A stretch of 64,000 nt of DNA from Nocardioides daphniae (GTDB lineage: Bacteria; Actinomycetota; Actinomycetes; Propionibacteriales; Nocardioidaceae): assembly GCF_004777465.1 (NCBI RefSeq), contig NZ_CP038462.1, positions 2,418,001 to 2,482,000 of the forward strand. Reading direction: 5' to 3'. Positions 40,081-47,719 of the stretch are shown here, piece by piece. Position 1 is the first letter of the stretch. Every line of letters begins with the position of its first letter. Position numbers and translations under genes: made by a program. The notes under the pieces were generated by a model. The model saw only the letters and a list, made by a program, of their open reading frames with translations, was not told where the DNA came from and searched no databases.

Positions 40081-40990
40081 GTGCGGCTCACCGCAGGAAA
40101 GAGCGAGCGGGCCCGCTCCACCACCTCGACGAGACCAGCTGGCCCGACCTGGTCGAACCAGGAGCCCAGCAGCTCGAAGGTCACGCCGCCGAGCCGGGGG
40201 CACCGGTCGACCACCTGCTCCAGCAGCTGCCAGACCTCCTCGGGCGGCGCACCGGAGTGGGCGTCGACGTAGAAGCCGTCGACGGTCATGCCGCCCGCGA
40301 TGTGGATCTCGCGGACCGCACCGAGGTCGAGGGCGTCGAGGTAGGCCTCGGCCTCCATGACCCCGTTGACCACGTTGGTGTGCAGGTTGTGCAGGTCGAG
40401 CAGGACCGACGCTCCCCACTGCCGCACCAGTGCGTCGAGCACCTCGGGCTCGGTCATCTGCTCGCCGGGCGTCGCGAAGTAGTAGACGTTGTTCTCCAGC
40501 AGGAACGGCCGTGCGAGCCGCTCCCGCAGCGCGCGGACGCGGGCGCCGACGAGGTCGACCGTCGCCTGCTCGAGCGGGACCGGCAGGGTGAGGCCGACGT
40601 TCACGGGCTGGCCGTCGACGGAGGTGCTGCAGTAGGCGAGGTGCTCGCTCACCCACGGGCAGTCGAGCCACTCGGCCCAGGCGCAGAGCTGGTCGACGTA
40701 GGCCTCGTCGAGCTCGTCGGCGCTGCCGATGGACAGCCCGATGCCGTGCAGCAGCACCGGCATCCGCGAGCGGACGTCGTCGAGGAGGCGGCGTACGGAG
40801 TCGTCGACCTGGAACCGCGGCACCGCCCCGGCCCGGCGTCGCGCCAGAGGGTGTCCGGGATCACCTCCAGGTAGTCGGCCGGCCACGCGGGAGAGCGGAG
40901 CAGCTGCTCCAGCGCAGGCTGGTGCAGCACTCCGACCCCCGCCGGTCGACCTTCCTCAGAAGCGCTGCTGGAGCCGCTCGAAGATGACAC
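40077..40990 (-). CDS. DUF692/MNIO-family iron-dependent peptide-modifying enzyme (one frameshift)
   Basis: The repaired protein is about 304 residues and a TIM-barrel DUF692 (MNIO) protein. MNIO enzymes (MbnB, TglH, ApyH, bufferin enzymes) use two or three iron ions to oxidise Cys, Asp or Asn of ribosomal peptides. The expected metal-ligand segments are visible: DYLEVIPDTLW, LLHGIGLSIGSA, VSEHLAYC, FLLENNVYYF, VLLDLHNLHTN, EIHIAGG, YVDAHSGAPPEEVW and TFELLGSW. One G is missing near 40827 (GGGGCGGTG, repaired GPGAVPRFQVDD). The start is uncertain: a GTG at 40990 overlaps the peptide gene; GAGGAAGG at the peptide stop suggests the true start may be hidden by another indel. Confidence 0.85.
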
Positions 40991-41164
40991 TGTCGATGGT
41001 GAGACGGTCGAGACCCGACAGGCACGGCGCACAGCCGCGCGGGAAGTTGAAGGTCAACGACTCCTTCAACAGTCGACGACGAAGCGGTCGAACTCCATGT
41101 CCGGCTCGAGGGCGATGCGCAGCTCGCGCACCCCTTGTTCGCGCTGCTTGAACTTCTCCTCCAT
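40956..41164 (-). CDS. Small Cys-containing peptide, candidate MNIO substrate (one frameshift)
   Basis: With one base restored near 41070 (GACTGTTG to GACCTGTTG) this is a 69-residue peptide: charged helical N-terminus MEEKFKQREQGVRELRIALE, middle MEFDRFVVDLLKESLTFNFP, then RGCAPCLSGLD and a tail ending ERLQQRF. Unrepaired it stops after 32 residues (VVDC). It has no signal peptide. It is first in the operon, immediately upstream of the MNIO gene, the usual place for a precursor, and the two Cys of GCAPC are the natural candidates for modification. I recognise no family. The alternative is a small structural or regulatory protein unrelated to RiPPs. Confidence 0.65.
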
Positions 41165-41186
41165 GGGGTCCTGCCTTCCCCCTGGA

Positions 41187-41210
41187 CGGCACGACCCGAG
41201 CGTCGTGCCG
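41187..41210 (-). promoter_or_regulatory. Leader hairpin before the peptide gene
   Basis: CGGCACGAC (41187-41195) and GTCGTGCCG (41202-41210) form a perfect 9-bp stem with a 6-nt loop, 22 bp upstream of the peptide ATG and just before a GGGGAAGG ribosome-binding region. It could affect translation or mRNA stability. Confidence 0.55.
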
Positions 41211-41219
41211 GTCACTTCA

Positions 41220-41248
41220 CGAATACTCCCGCGGCGGGAATTCCACAA
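41220..41248 (-). promoter_or_regulatory. Candidate promoter with a palindromic spacer for the peptide-MNIO operon
   Basis: On the minus strand TTGTGG (41248-41243) and TATTCG (41225-41220) are 17 bp apart. The spacer contains the inverted repeat TCCCG-CGG-CGGGA (41227-41239), a plausible repressor site. The same stretch also resembles an ECF-type promoter (GGAAT then CGTG). Which sigma factor applies is unclear. Confidence 0.4.
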
Positions 41249-41390
41249 GAGTCAGTTGCGGCGTGGCGCGAGGTCCGGCACGACGTGGGGCGGCTCGTTG
41301 GAACGGTCCTCCCCTCAGCCACCCCGGCATGCCCAATTATGAGTAGGGTGGCGCCTGTCGACAGCTCGGGGACGGCGAGTAGGAGTGCGG

Positions 41391-42554
41391 GTGGGCATCT
41401 CGACCGAACAGGACCGCGTGCACGCGCTGCACCGTCTCGGGGTGCTCGACACCCCACCCGAGGAACGGTTCGACCAGGTCGTACGCCTCGCGCAGCGACT
41501 TTTCGACGTGCCCCAGGTGGCCGTCAACCTGGTCGACGCCGACCGCCAGTTCACGAAGGCGGCCGTCGGACTCGAGCTCGGCGACACCCCCCGGGAGGAG
41601 TCCTTCTGCTCGACCACCGTCGGGGTCGCCGAGCGTCTGGTGGTCCGGGACGCGCTGCTCGACGAACGCTTCGTCGACCACCCGGCGGTCGTCGGCGGGG
41701 GCGGGGTCCGGTTCTACGCCGGCCAGCCGCTCGCCGCCCCGGGCGGTGAGGTGGTCGGCGCGCTCTGCCTGGTGGCCGACGAGCCCCGCGACCTGACGCA
41801 GCACGAGCTCGACCTGCTGGCCGGCCTCGGTCGGTGGGTCGAGCGCGAGCTGGCCCTCGACGCCGACGAGGTCCAGGCCCGCGAGGTGCAGCGCCGGCTC
41901 CTCCCCTACGGCCCCCTCTCCGTCCCCGGCTACGAGATGGCCGGGACCTGCCTGCCGGCACGGTTGGTGGGTGGCGACTACTTCGACTGGCGGATGGTCG
42001 ACGACACGCTGCAGCTGGTCGTCGCCGACGTGATGGGCAAGGGCCTGACGGCGGCAGTGCTCACCGCCGGCATCCGGGCGATGATGCGAGGCGCCTCGAC
42101 CTTCAACACCCTCGGCGAGTCGGTCCGGCGCACCGCGGTGGGCATGACCGACGACTTCGCCGAGACCTCGACCTTCGCCACGCTCTTCGCCTGCCGCATC
42201 GACCCGGGGACGGGCGACATGGAGTACGTCGACGCCGGTCACGGCCTCGCGCTGGTGGTGCCCCCGGACGGCCCGTCACGACGGTTCGACTCAGAGGGCC
42301 TGCCGCTGGGCACGTTCGTCGACGACACGTGGACGACGCACCGCGAGCACCTCGCCCCCGGCGAGACCCTCTTCCTGGTCAGCGACGGCGTCCTCGACAT
42401 CCACCCGAGCAACGCGGCCGTGCTGGAGGCAGCCACCCGCGTGGTCCGCGAGTACGGCGACCCGGAGGCGATCATCGCCTACGTCGAGGAGTTCGTCCGC
42501 GACCTCGACCTCGAGGACGACCTCACGGTCGTGGTGGTCAGGAGGTTGCCCTGA
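41391..42554 (+). CDS. GAF-domain PP2C (SpoIIE/RsbU-type) serine phosphatase
   Basis: 387 residues from the GTG at 41391 (AGGAG 5 nt upstream; GTG at 41385 is an alternative). Residues 5-160 are a GAF-like sensor (RVHALHRLGVLDTPPEERFD, FCSTTVGVAERLVVRDALLD, VRFYAGQPL). Residues 165-385 are the PP2C phosphatase with the metal-binding Asp motifs LVGGDYFDW, VVADVMGKGLTAA, VDAGHGLALVV, LVSDGVLDIHPS and LEDDLTVVVV. RsbU-type enzymes dephosphorylate STAS proteins, and a STAS gene lies two genes on. First gene of a four-gene operon with coupled starts. Confidence 0.92.
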   Translation: MGISTEQDRVHALHRLGVLDTPPEERFDQVVRLAQRLFDVPQVAVNLVDADRQFTKAAVGLELGDTPREESFCSTTVGVAERLVVRDALLDERFVDHPAVVGGGGVRFYAGQPLAAPGGEVVGALCLVADEPRDLTQHELDLLAGLGRWVERELALDADEVQAREVQRRLLPYGPLSVPGYEMAGTCLPARLVGGDYFDWRMVDDTLQLVVADVMGKGLTAAVLTAGIRAMMRGASTFNTLGESVRRTAVGMTDDFAETSTFATLFACRIDPGTGDMEYVDAGHGLALVVPPDGPSRRFDSEGLPLGTFVDDTWTTHREHLAPGETLFLVSDGVLDIHPSNAAVLEAATRVVREYGDPEAIIAYVEEFVRDLDLEDDLTVVVVRRLP

Positions 42555-44503
42555 TGCTGCGACAGCTCGTGGTGCGCGTCCTGGTGGTGCTGACCCTGCT
42601 CACCGGGACCTCGTACGTGGTGTGGCGCTGGGGATGGTCGGTCAACTGGGACAACTGGTGGATCGCCGTGCCCCTGGTGATGGCCGAGACCTACGCCCTG
42701 GTCGACGCCTACCTCTTCGGGCTCACGATGTGGAAGATCAAGGTGCGCGGGGAGGCTCCGCCCCCGCCCGAGGGCGCCACGGTCGACGTCTTCATCACCA
42801 CCTACAACGAGCCGGTCGAGATGGTGATGGCGACCGCCACGGCGGCCCAGAGGATCACCTTCCCGCACCGGACCTGGATCCTCGACGACGGCAACCGGGC
42901 CGACCTCGCGGCCGCGGCGGCCGAGCTCGAGATCGGGTACCTCACCCGCAGCGACGACTGGGCCGACCGTCCGCGGCACGCCAAGGCCGGCAACCTCAAC
43001 AACGCCCTCTTCGCCACCGACGGCGAGTTCATGCTGATCCTCGACGCCGACCAGATCCCCGACCCGAGCATCCTCGACAGGACGCTGGGCTGGTTCACCG
43101 ACCCCGAGGTCGCGCTGGTGCAGACCCCGCAGTGGTTCACCAACGTCACCGACTCCGACCCGCTCGGCAGCCAGGCGCCGCTCTTCTACGGCCCGATCCA
43201 GCAGGGCAAGGACGGCTGGAACTCCGCCTTCTTCTGCGGCTCCAACGCGGTGCTGCGGCGCGAGGCGCTGATGCAGCTCGGCATCGTCGGCTACGTGCGC
43301 GAGGTCGAGGCGGCGGTCGAGGACGCCCTGCGCACCTCCCGCCGCATCCTGGCCCGTGCGGCGCGCGCGGCACGGCGTACGGAGCCCGAGGTCGCGGCCG
43401 ACCTGGAGAGCCTGCGTACGTCGGCCACCCAGGCCTCGCGCGACCTGCGGGCCGGCGCCTCCGTCGGCGAGGTGACCTACGCCTTCCAGAAGGCGGTGGA
43501 CGAGGTGAGCCGCGGCGCCGTGCAGCGTGACTTGGCCGGCATCCGGGCCGACCTCGACTCCATCGCCCAGCTGCCCGTGGCCCTCGACGACGAGGTGGGG
43601 GTGCTGGTCGTCGACGACGTGGCGCTCGACCAGCTCGCCGAGCGCGACTTCTCGCCGCTGGGGGCGCTGGAGTCGGTCCGTTCGCTCATCCGGGCCGTCG
43701 ACGTCGACCGGGGCGACGAGGCGCAGCCGATGATGCCGCTGGCCACCGTCTCGGTCACCGAGGACATGGCGACCTGCATGCGCCTGCACGCCCTGGGCTG
43801 GAAGTCGGTCTACCACCACGAGGTGCTCGCCCACGGCCTGGCGCCCGAGGACCTGCGCACGATGCTCCAGCAGCGGTTGCGCTGGGCGCAGGGCACGCTG
43901 CAGGTGCTGCTCAAGGAGAACCCGCTGGTCCAGCGGGGGCTCAGCCTCGCCCAACGGCTCATGTACTTCTCCACGATGTGGAGCTACCTGTCCGGCTTCG
44001 CGGCGCTGGTCTTCATGGCCGCACCGGTCTTCTACCTGTGCTTCGGCGTGCTGCCCGTGCACGCCTACGGCATGGAGTTCCTGGCGCGGTTCCTGCCCTA
44101 CATCGTGCTCAACCAGCTGCTCTTCCTCGTCGTCGGCTACGGCGTGAAGACGTGGCGTGGCCACCAGTACAGCCTGGCGCTCTTCCCCCTGTGGATCCGC
44201 GCCTGCACGACCGCCTTCGCCAACGTCTTCCTGCACCGGCCGCTGGGCTTCGTGGTCACGCCCAAGACCCGGCAGGCCGGCGGCAGCTTCCCGTGGCGGC
44301 TGATCTGGCCGCAGGTCACCGCCACCGTCGTCCTGGTCGGCGCCTGCGTCGTCGGCGTCGTACGCCTGTGGACCGGCGCCGCGACGAGCACGATCGGCAC
44401 CGGCGTCAACGTGGTGTGGGTGGCCTACGACCTGCTCGTCATGAGCATCATCTACCGAGCGGCGCTGCACCGGCCCGCCGACACCGAGGAGCTGGAGTCC
44501 TGA
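42554..44503 (+). CDS. Cellulose-synthase-like GT2 membrane glycosyltransferase with a large insertion
   Basis: 649 residues; the ATG overlaps the phosphatase stop (TGATG) with GGAGG 8 nt upstream. There are two N-terminal membrane helices, a cytoplasmic GT2 domain with the D,D,D,QxxRW set (ILDDGNRAD near 110, LILDADQIPD near 162, VTEDMAT near 400, QQRLRWAQG near 438), and about five C-terminal helices. This is the fold of processive synthases such as BcsA. No PilZ domain is present. Residues about 250-395, between FFCGSNAVLRREAL and the TED motif, are an extra helical, charged segment (VEAAVEDALRTSRRILARAA, ADLESLRTSATQASRDL) where BcsA has about 20 residues. Its product is unknown. Confidence 0.9.
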   Translation: MLRQLVVRVLVVLTLLTGTSYVVWRWGWSVNWDNWWIAVPLVMAETYALVDAYLFGLTMWKIKVRGEAPPPPEGATVDVFITTYNEPVEMVMATATAAQRITFPHRTWILDDGNRADLAAAAAELEIGYLTRSDDWADRPRHAKAGNLNNALFATDGEFMLILDADQIPDPSILDRTLGWFTDPEVALVQTPQWFTNVTDSDPLGSQAPLFYGPIQQGKDGWNSAFFCGSNAVLRREALMQLGIVGYVREVEAAVEDALRTSRRILARAARAARRTEPEVAADLESLRTSATQASRDLRAGASVGEVTYAFQKAVDEVSRGAVQRDLAGIRADLDSIAQLPVALDDEVGVLVVDDVALDQLAERDFSPLGALESVRSLIRAVDVDRGDEAQPMMPLATVSVTEDMATCMRLHALGWKSVYHHEVLAHGLAPEDLRTMLQQRLRWAQGTLQVLLKENPLVQRGLSLAQRLMYFSTMWSYLSGFAALVFMAAPVFYLCFGVLPVHAYGMEFLARFLPYIVLNQLLFLVVGYGVKTWRGHQYSLALFPLWIRACTTAFANVFLHRPLGFVVTPKTRQAGGSFPWRLIWPQVTATVVLVGACVVGVVRLWTGAATSTIGTGVNVVWVAYDLLVMSIIYRAALHRPADTEELES

Positions 44504-44835
44504 TGCAGATCGACAAGACCGTCACCGACGAGATGGCCGTGCTGAGGTGCGAGGGCAGGCTGACGATGGTGGCGGCCCCGGCCCTGCGCAGCGCCGTCGA
44601 GGAGTGCGTGGCCGCGGGCCAGCGGCACGTCGTCGTCGACCTCTCCCCCACCTCCTTCGTCGACTCGTCCGGGCTGGGGGCGTTGGTCAACGGCCTCAAG
44701 TCCGCGCGGGTCGCCGGGGGTGACCTCCGCATCGCCGGGGCACCCGACCAGGTGCGCTCGGTGCTGCGACTGACGAACCTCGACCGCGTGCTCAAGCCGT
44801 ACGCCGACGTCGACGAGGCCCGCGATGGCTGGTGA
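44503..44835 (+). CDS. STAS-domain anti-sigma factor antagonist
   Basis: 110 residues; the ATG overlaps the GT2 stop (TGATG). A classic RsbV-like STAS domain: LRCEGRLTMVAAPALRSAVE, then VVVDLSPTSFVDSSGLGALV with the phosphorylatable Ser pair intact. It is expected to be phosphorylated by the kinase encoded next and dephosphorylated by the PP2C at 41391. The next gene begins 11 bp before its stop. Confidence 0.93.
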   Translation: MQIDKTVTDEMAVLRCEGRLTMVAAPALRSAVEECVAAGQRHVVVDLSPTSFVDSSGLGALVNGLKSARVAGGDLRIAGAPDQVRSVLRLTNLDRVLKPYADVDEARDGW

Positions 44836-45238
44836 CGAGAGCGAGTTCACCCTGGAGGGGCTGGCGGTCCCCGAGGGGCTTGAGCGGCTCCACGACCTGG
44901 TCGAGCGAGCGCGGGAGGCACACCCGGACGTCGAGGCCGAGGCCTTCATGATGATGGAGACCGCCGTCATCGAGATCGCCGGCAACGTCGTCGAGCACGG
45001 CCTCCCGCCCGGCGAGGTCTCGTGGTCCTTCACCCTGCGGGTGCGGCCCGGTGTCCTCGAGGGCCTGCTGGCCGACGACGGGCAGAAGTACGAGGGTGAC
45101 CTCAGCACCGTCATGCCTGACCCGCTCGCCGAGTCGGGGCGTGGCATCGCGCTGGCCCAGGCTGCCCTCGACGAGCTCGACTACGCGCGGGCGGACGGCA
45201 CCAACGTCTGGACGATGCGGCGGCACCTGCGGGGGTGA
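44825..45238 (+). CDS. RsbW-like serine kinase / anti-sigma factor (HATPase)
   Basis: 137 residues overlapping the STAS gene by 11 bp. GHKL ATPase boxes are visible: N-box ETAVIEIAGNVVEHG, a shortened G1 LLADDGQ, and G2 ESGRGIALAQAALDEL. It would phosphorylate the STAS partner. No sigma gene is in this operon, so the output may be a sigma factor elsewhere (SigF at 59169 has its own degenerate anti-sigma) or the glycosyltransferase. Confidence 0.88.
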   Translation: MAGDESEFTLEGLAVPEGLERLHDLVERAREAHPDVEAEAFMMMETAVIEIAGNVVEHGLPPGEVSWSFTLRVRPGVLEGLLADDGQKYEGDLSTVMPDPLAESGRGIALAQAALDELDYARADGTNVWTMRRHLRG

Positions 45239-45250
45239 CGGCGCCGCACG

Positions 45251-46846
45251 TCACAGCGGCGAGCGCACGAACGGCAGGAACGTCGACACCCAGTCGAGCT
45301 TGTCGTCGAGCCAACCGAGCAGGCCCAGGGACTCCGTGACCGAGACGGGCGGGTCCGAGACCAGGGTGTCGGCGCGCAGCAGGCGGACGAAGTCGATCGT
45401 GACCGGGTCGGAGCGCGGGTTTCCCTGGCGGTCGAAGAAGGCCACCCCCGCGGTGCGCAGCACCCGGATGACCTCCTGGGCGAGGATGCCGTAGCCGATC
45501 GTCGTCGGGTGCACCCCGTCGAGTGAGAAGAGCCCGCCCTCGGTGCGGCCGCGCGGACCCGAGCGGAAGAAGCGCGTGCTCGGCACCGGGTCGAGCGCCT
45601 GGAGCTCGGGCGGCAGCTCGTAGGGCTCCCACCAGGCGGGGCGCGCCCACGGGCTGTTGAGGTAGCGCCGGGTGGCGAGCCGGTCGAGCACCCCACCCAT
45701 GTCGAAGAGGTACCAGTCGAGGCCGTCCTGGCGCGCCGCACGGACGGAGGCGATGATCGTCTCGTTGTAGGCGTCAATCGCCGAGTCGATCGCGCGCACC
45801 TCCTCCTCCAGCAGGTGCGGGTCGTGGCGCGGGTCGAAGTCCTCGTCGGTGACCCACGGGCGCGTGTAGTAGGGGAAGTAGCGCGAGTCCGGGCGTACCT
45901 TGCGGTGCGTGCCGCGGGCGATCGGCGCGATGGTCACCGAGGGCACCGTCGCCACGACCACGTGCTGCGCCCGGACGGTCCGCAGCGTGGCGACGAGGTC
46001 GGCCCAGTCGGCCGCGAAGGCGCTCGGACGCCACAGCGTGCAGCCGCCGCGGGCGTCGCGCCGCTGCGTCAACGACATCTGGTCGTAGCCCTCCGGCGTC
46101 CAGACGGCCTTGAGCTGCACGACCGACCCCAACGCGTTGTTGGAGCCCAGGACGACGACGAGCGTCTCCACGCCCTCCCCGGCGGCCAGGTCGGTCACGG
46201 AGTCGAGCACCGTACGGCCGGGGTCACCGCCCGCGGCGCGGTGCAGGATCGGCCGCGCGGCGCGCAGTGCGTGGTGCTCCACGAGCTGCTTGAGGAAGTC
46301 GTCGTCCGGAGGTGTGGCGAGGCGCTCCTCGACCCGCGTGGCCGTGATCACCTGCGGGTCCAGCACGTCCCAGCCGTAGACGGCTGTGTTGTGGAAGGGC
46401 GGACCGTCACTGGGCCTCCGAGCGCCCTCGCCGCGCTCCCAGTAGTCCTCGACCTCGTCCATGTGCCGCCGCAGCCACGGCACGGCCCGGAAGGTCTCCA
46501 GGAGGTCGAGCTTGCTGCCGAAGCGGCGGTCGAACTCCCGGGCCAGGTGCTCCAGGTCGAAGGGCAGCCCGCCGGGACCGGTCGGCCACCCGTAGGTCGG
46601 GAAGGTGAACTCGTCGGCGGCGAGCCCGAGCTCGTACGCCGTGATGGCCGGCCACGAGAGGTCGGTGCGGTGGACGGCTCCGCTCATGAAGCCATGGGTG
46701 AGCGAGTCGCCCACCGTCACGAGCCGGTGACGGGCGCGGGCCGCCGGCATCTCGGCGCCGACCGTGATCCCCAGCGTCGGGTCGGTCTCGGGCCGACGCG
46801 GTTGGTCGTGGATCTCCACCTCGCGCGGAATCGGCTCTCGTGCCAT
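45251..46846 (-). CDS. SGNH/GDSL-family hydrolase
   Basis: 531 residues from an ATG at 46846 with AGGAG 8 nt upstream. The block I Ser lies in RLVTVGDSLTHGFMSG near residue 48 and the C-terminal Asp-His dyad in SLDGVHPTTIGYGI. A block III-like LVVVLGSNNALGSVV is present. No signal peptide is seen, so it is probably cytoplasmic despite the esterase fold. At 531 residues it is much longer than simple GDSL esterases (about 200), with a large inserted region between blocks. It converges on the partner-switch operon and is coupled with the DUF2278 gene. Confidence 0.85.
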   Translation of the reverse strand: MAREPIPREVEIHDQPRRPETDPTLGITVGAEMPAARARHRLVTVGDSLTHGFMSGAVHRTDLSWPAITAYELGLAADEFTFPTYGWPTGPGGLPFDLEHLAREFDRRFGSKLDLLETFRAVPWLRRHMDEVEDYWERGEGARRPSDGPPFHNTAVYGWDVLDPQVITATRVEERLATPPDDDFLKQLVEHHALRAARPILHRAAGGDPGRTVLDSVTDLAAGEGVETLVVVLGSNNALGSVVQLKAVWTPEGYDQMSLTQRRDARGGCTLWRPSAFAADWADLVATLRTVRAQHVVVATVPSVTIAPIARGTHRKVRPDSRYFPYYTRPWVTDEDFDPRHDPHLLEEEVRAIDSAIDAYNETIIASVRAARQDGLDWYLFDMGGVLDRLATRRYLNSPWARPAWWEPYELPPELQALDPVPSTRFFRSGPRGRTEGGLFSLDGVHPTTIGYGILAQEVIRVLRTAGVAFFDRQGNPRSDPVTIDFVRLLRADTLVSDPPVSVTESLGLLGWLDDKLDWVSTFLPFVRSPL

Positions 46847-46872
46847 CTCGCCACTCCTCTCCAGCTGTGCGG

Positions 46873-47580
46873 TCACGGCAACGGCAGGCCGTCGTCGCCC
46901 GTGCGCAAGGACTGGGTGTTGAACTTGACCTGCCAGATCGTCACGTGGTCCCCCGCGGTCCGCACCGCGACGGCACCGTCCTGCCAGATGCCGTTCTCGA
47001 CCTGGTGCGGACCAGGAGGGTCGCCCTGGTTCTGGTGGACGTTGTGGACCCCGAGGCCGGTGGTGAAGGGCTCCCCGAAGATGTAGATCCGGGTGGCGGT
47101 CGGGAGGAGGGCCTCGAGGACGTTGAGCGTGTGGTCACCGCTGCTGGGGAGCCACGGGAAGGAGCGCCAACGCAGGCGAGGAATCCATCGGGCCACGGGG
47201 TGCAGGCGCCCCAGGATCCGGTCGAGCCAGCTGGCGTACCAGAGCTTGAACCAGATGCGGACCCACCGCACCACGAAGCCGTCGCGCAGGACCGGGCTGC
47301 GGACGTAGTCGAGTGCGCCCGATGTCGGTGTGGCCGCCAGGACGTGGAAGCCGGGCGCCAGGCCCGCGACCGGGCCGAGGTCGTGGCTGCGCAGGTCGTC
47401 GACGATCCGGTAGCTGATGCCGCCACCGGGCTTGTCGACGTCGAGCGCAGCCCGGTAGTGGCCGCTCGGCGTCGCGATGACCAGGTGCCCGTGGTACCAG
47501 TGGCCGTACTCCTCGGCCGGGTCGCGGGTGAACTCGACGAAGCTGCCGACGGCCACGCCGTATCCGTGGCTGAGGGTCAT
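46873..47580 (-). CDS. DUF2278 (YukJ-like) family protein
   Basis: The protein has 235 residues. The N-terminus SHGYGVAVGSFVEFTRDP and the C-terminal GLGVHNVHQNQGDP followed by ENGIWQDGAVAV are the two hallmark blocks of DUF2278, a family without known biochemical function. Between them lie LDVDKPGGGISYRIVDDL and a Trp-rich stretch (WVRIWFKLWYASWLDRIL) not usual in the family and possibly membrane-associated. Same strand as the SGNH hydrolase gene, 26 bp upstream of it, so likely cotranscribed. Confidence 0.85.
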   Translation of the reverse strand: MTLSHGYGVAVGSFVEFTRDPAEEYGHWYHGHLVIATPSGHYRAALDVDKPGGGISYRIVDDLRSHDLGPVAGLAPGFHVLAATPTSGALDYVRSPVLRDGFVVRWVRIWFKLWYASWLDRILGRLHPVARWIPRLRWRSFPWLPSSGDHTLNVLEALLPTATRIYIFGEPFTTGLGVHNVHQNQGDPPGPHQVENGIWQDGAVAVRTAGDHVTIWQVKFNTQSLRTGDDGLPLP

Positions 47581-47719
47581 CGGACCGCCTCCTCCGGCGG
47601 GAGGGCGACACTCAGGAGCGGGTGCTCCTCCCCGCAGGATGCTCCTCCCCCGGCTGGCGCGGCAAGGGCGTGGTCCGACCTCCTCGACGGGTCGCCGGCA
47701 CGTCACTAGGGTGCAGAGC

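Noticed and set aside
44825..45238. Assigning the RsbW-like kinase as the SigF anti-sigma
   Set aside because: SigF has its own anti-sigma gene 1 bp upstream; the 44825 gene is coupled to a different STAS and GT2, so a direct SigF role is not supported.
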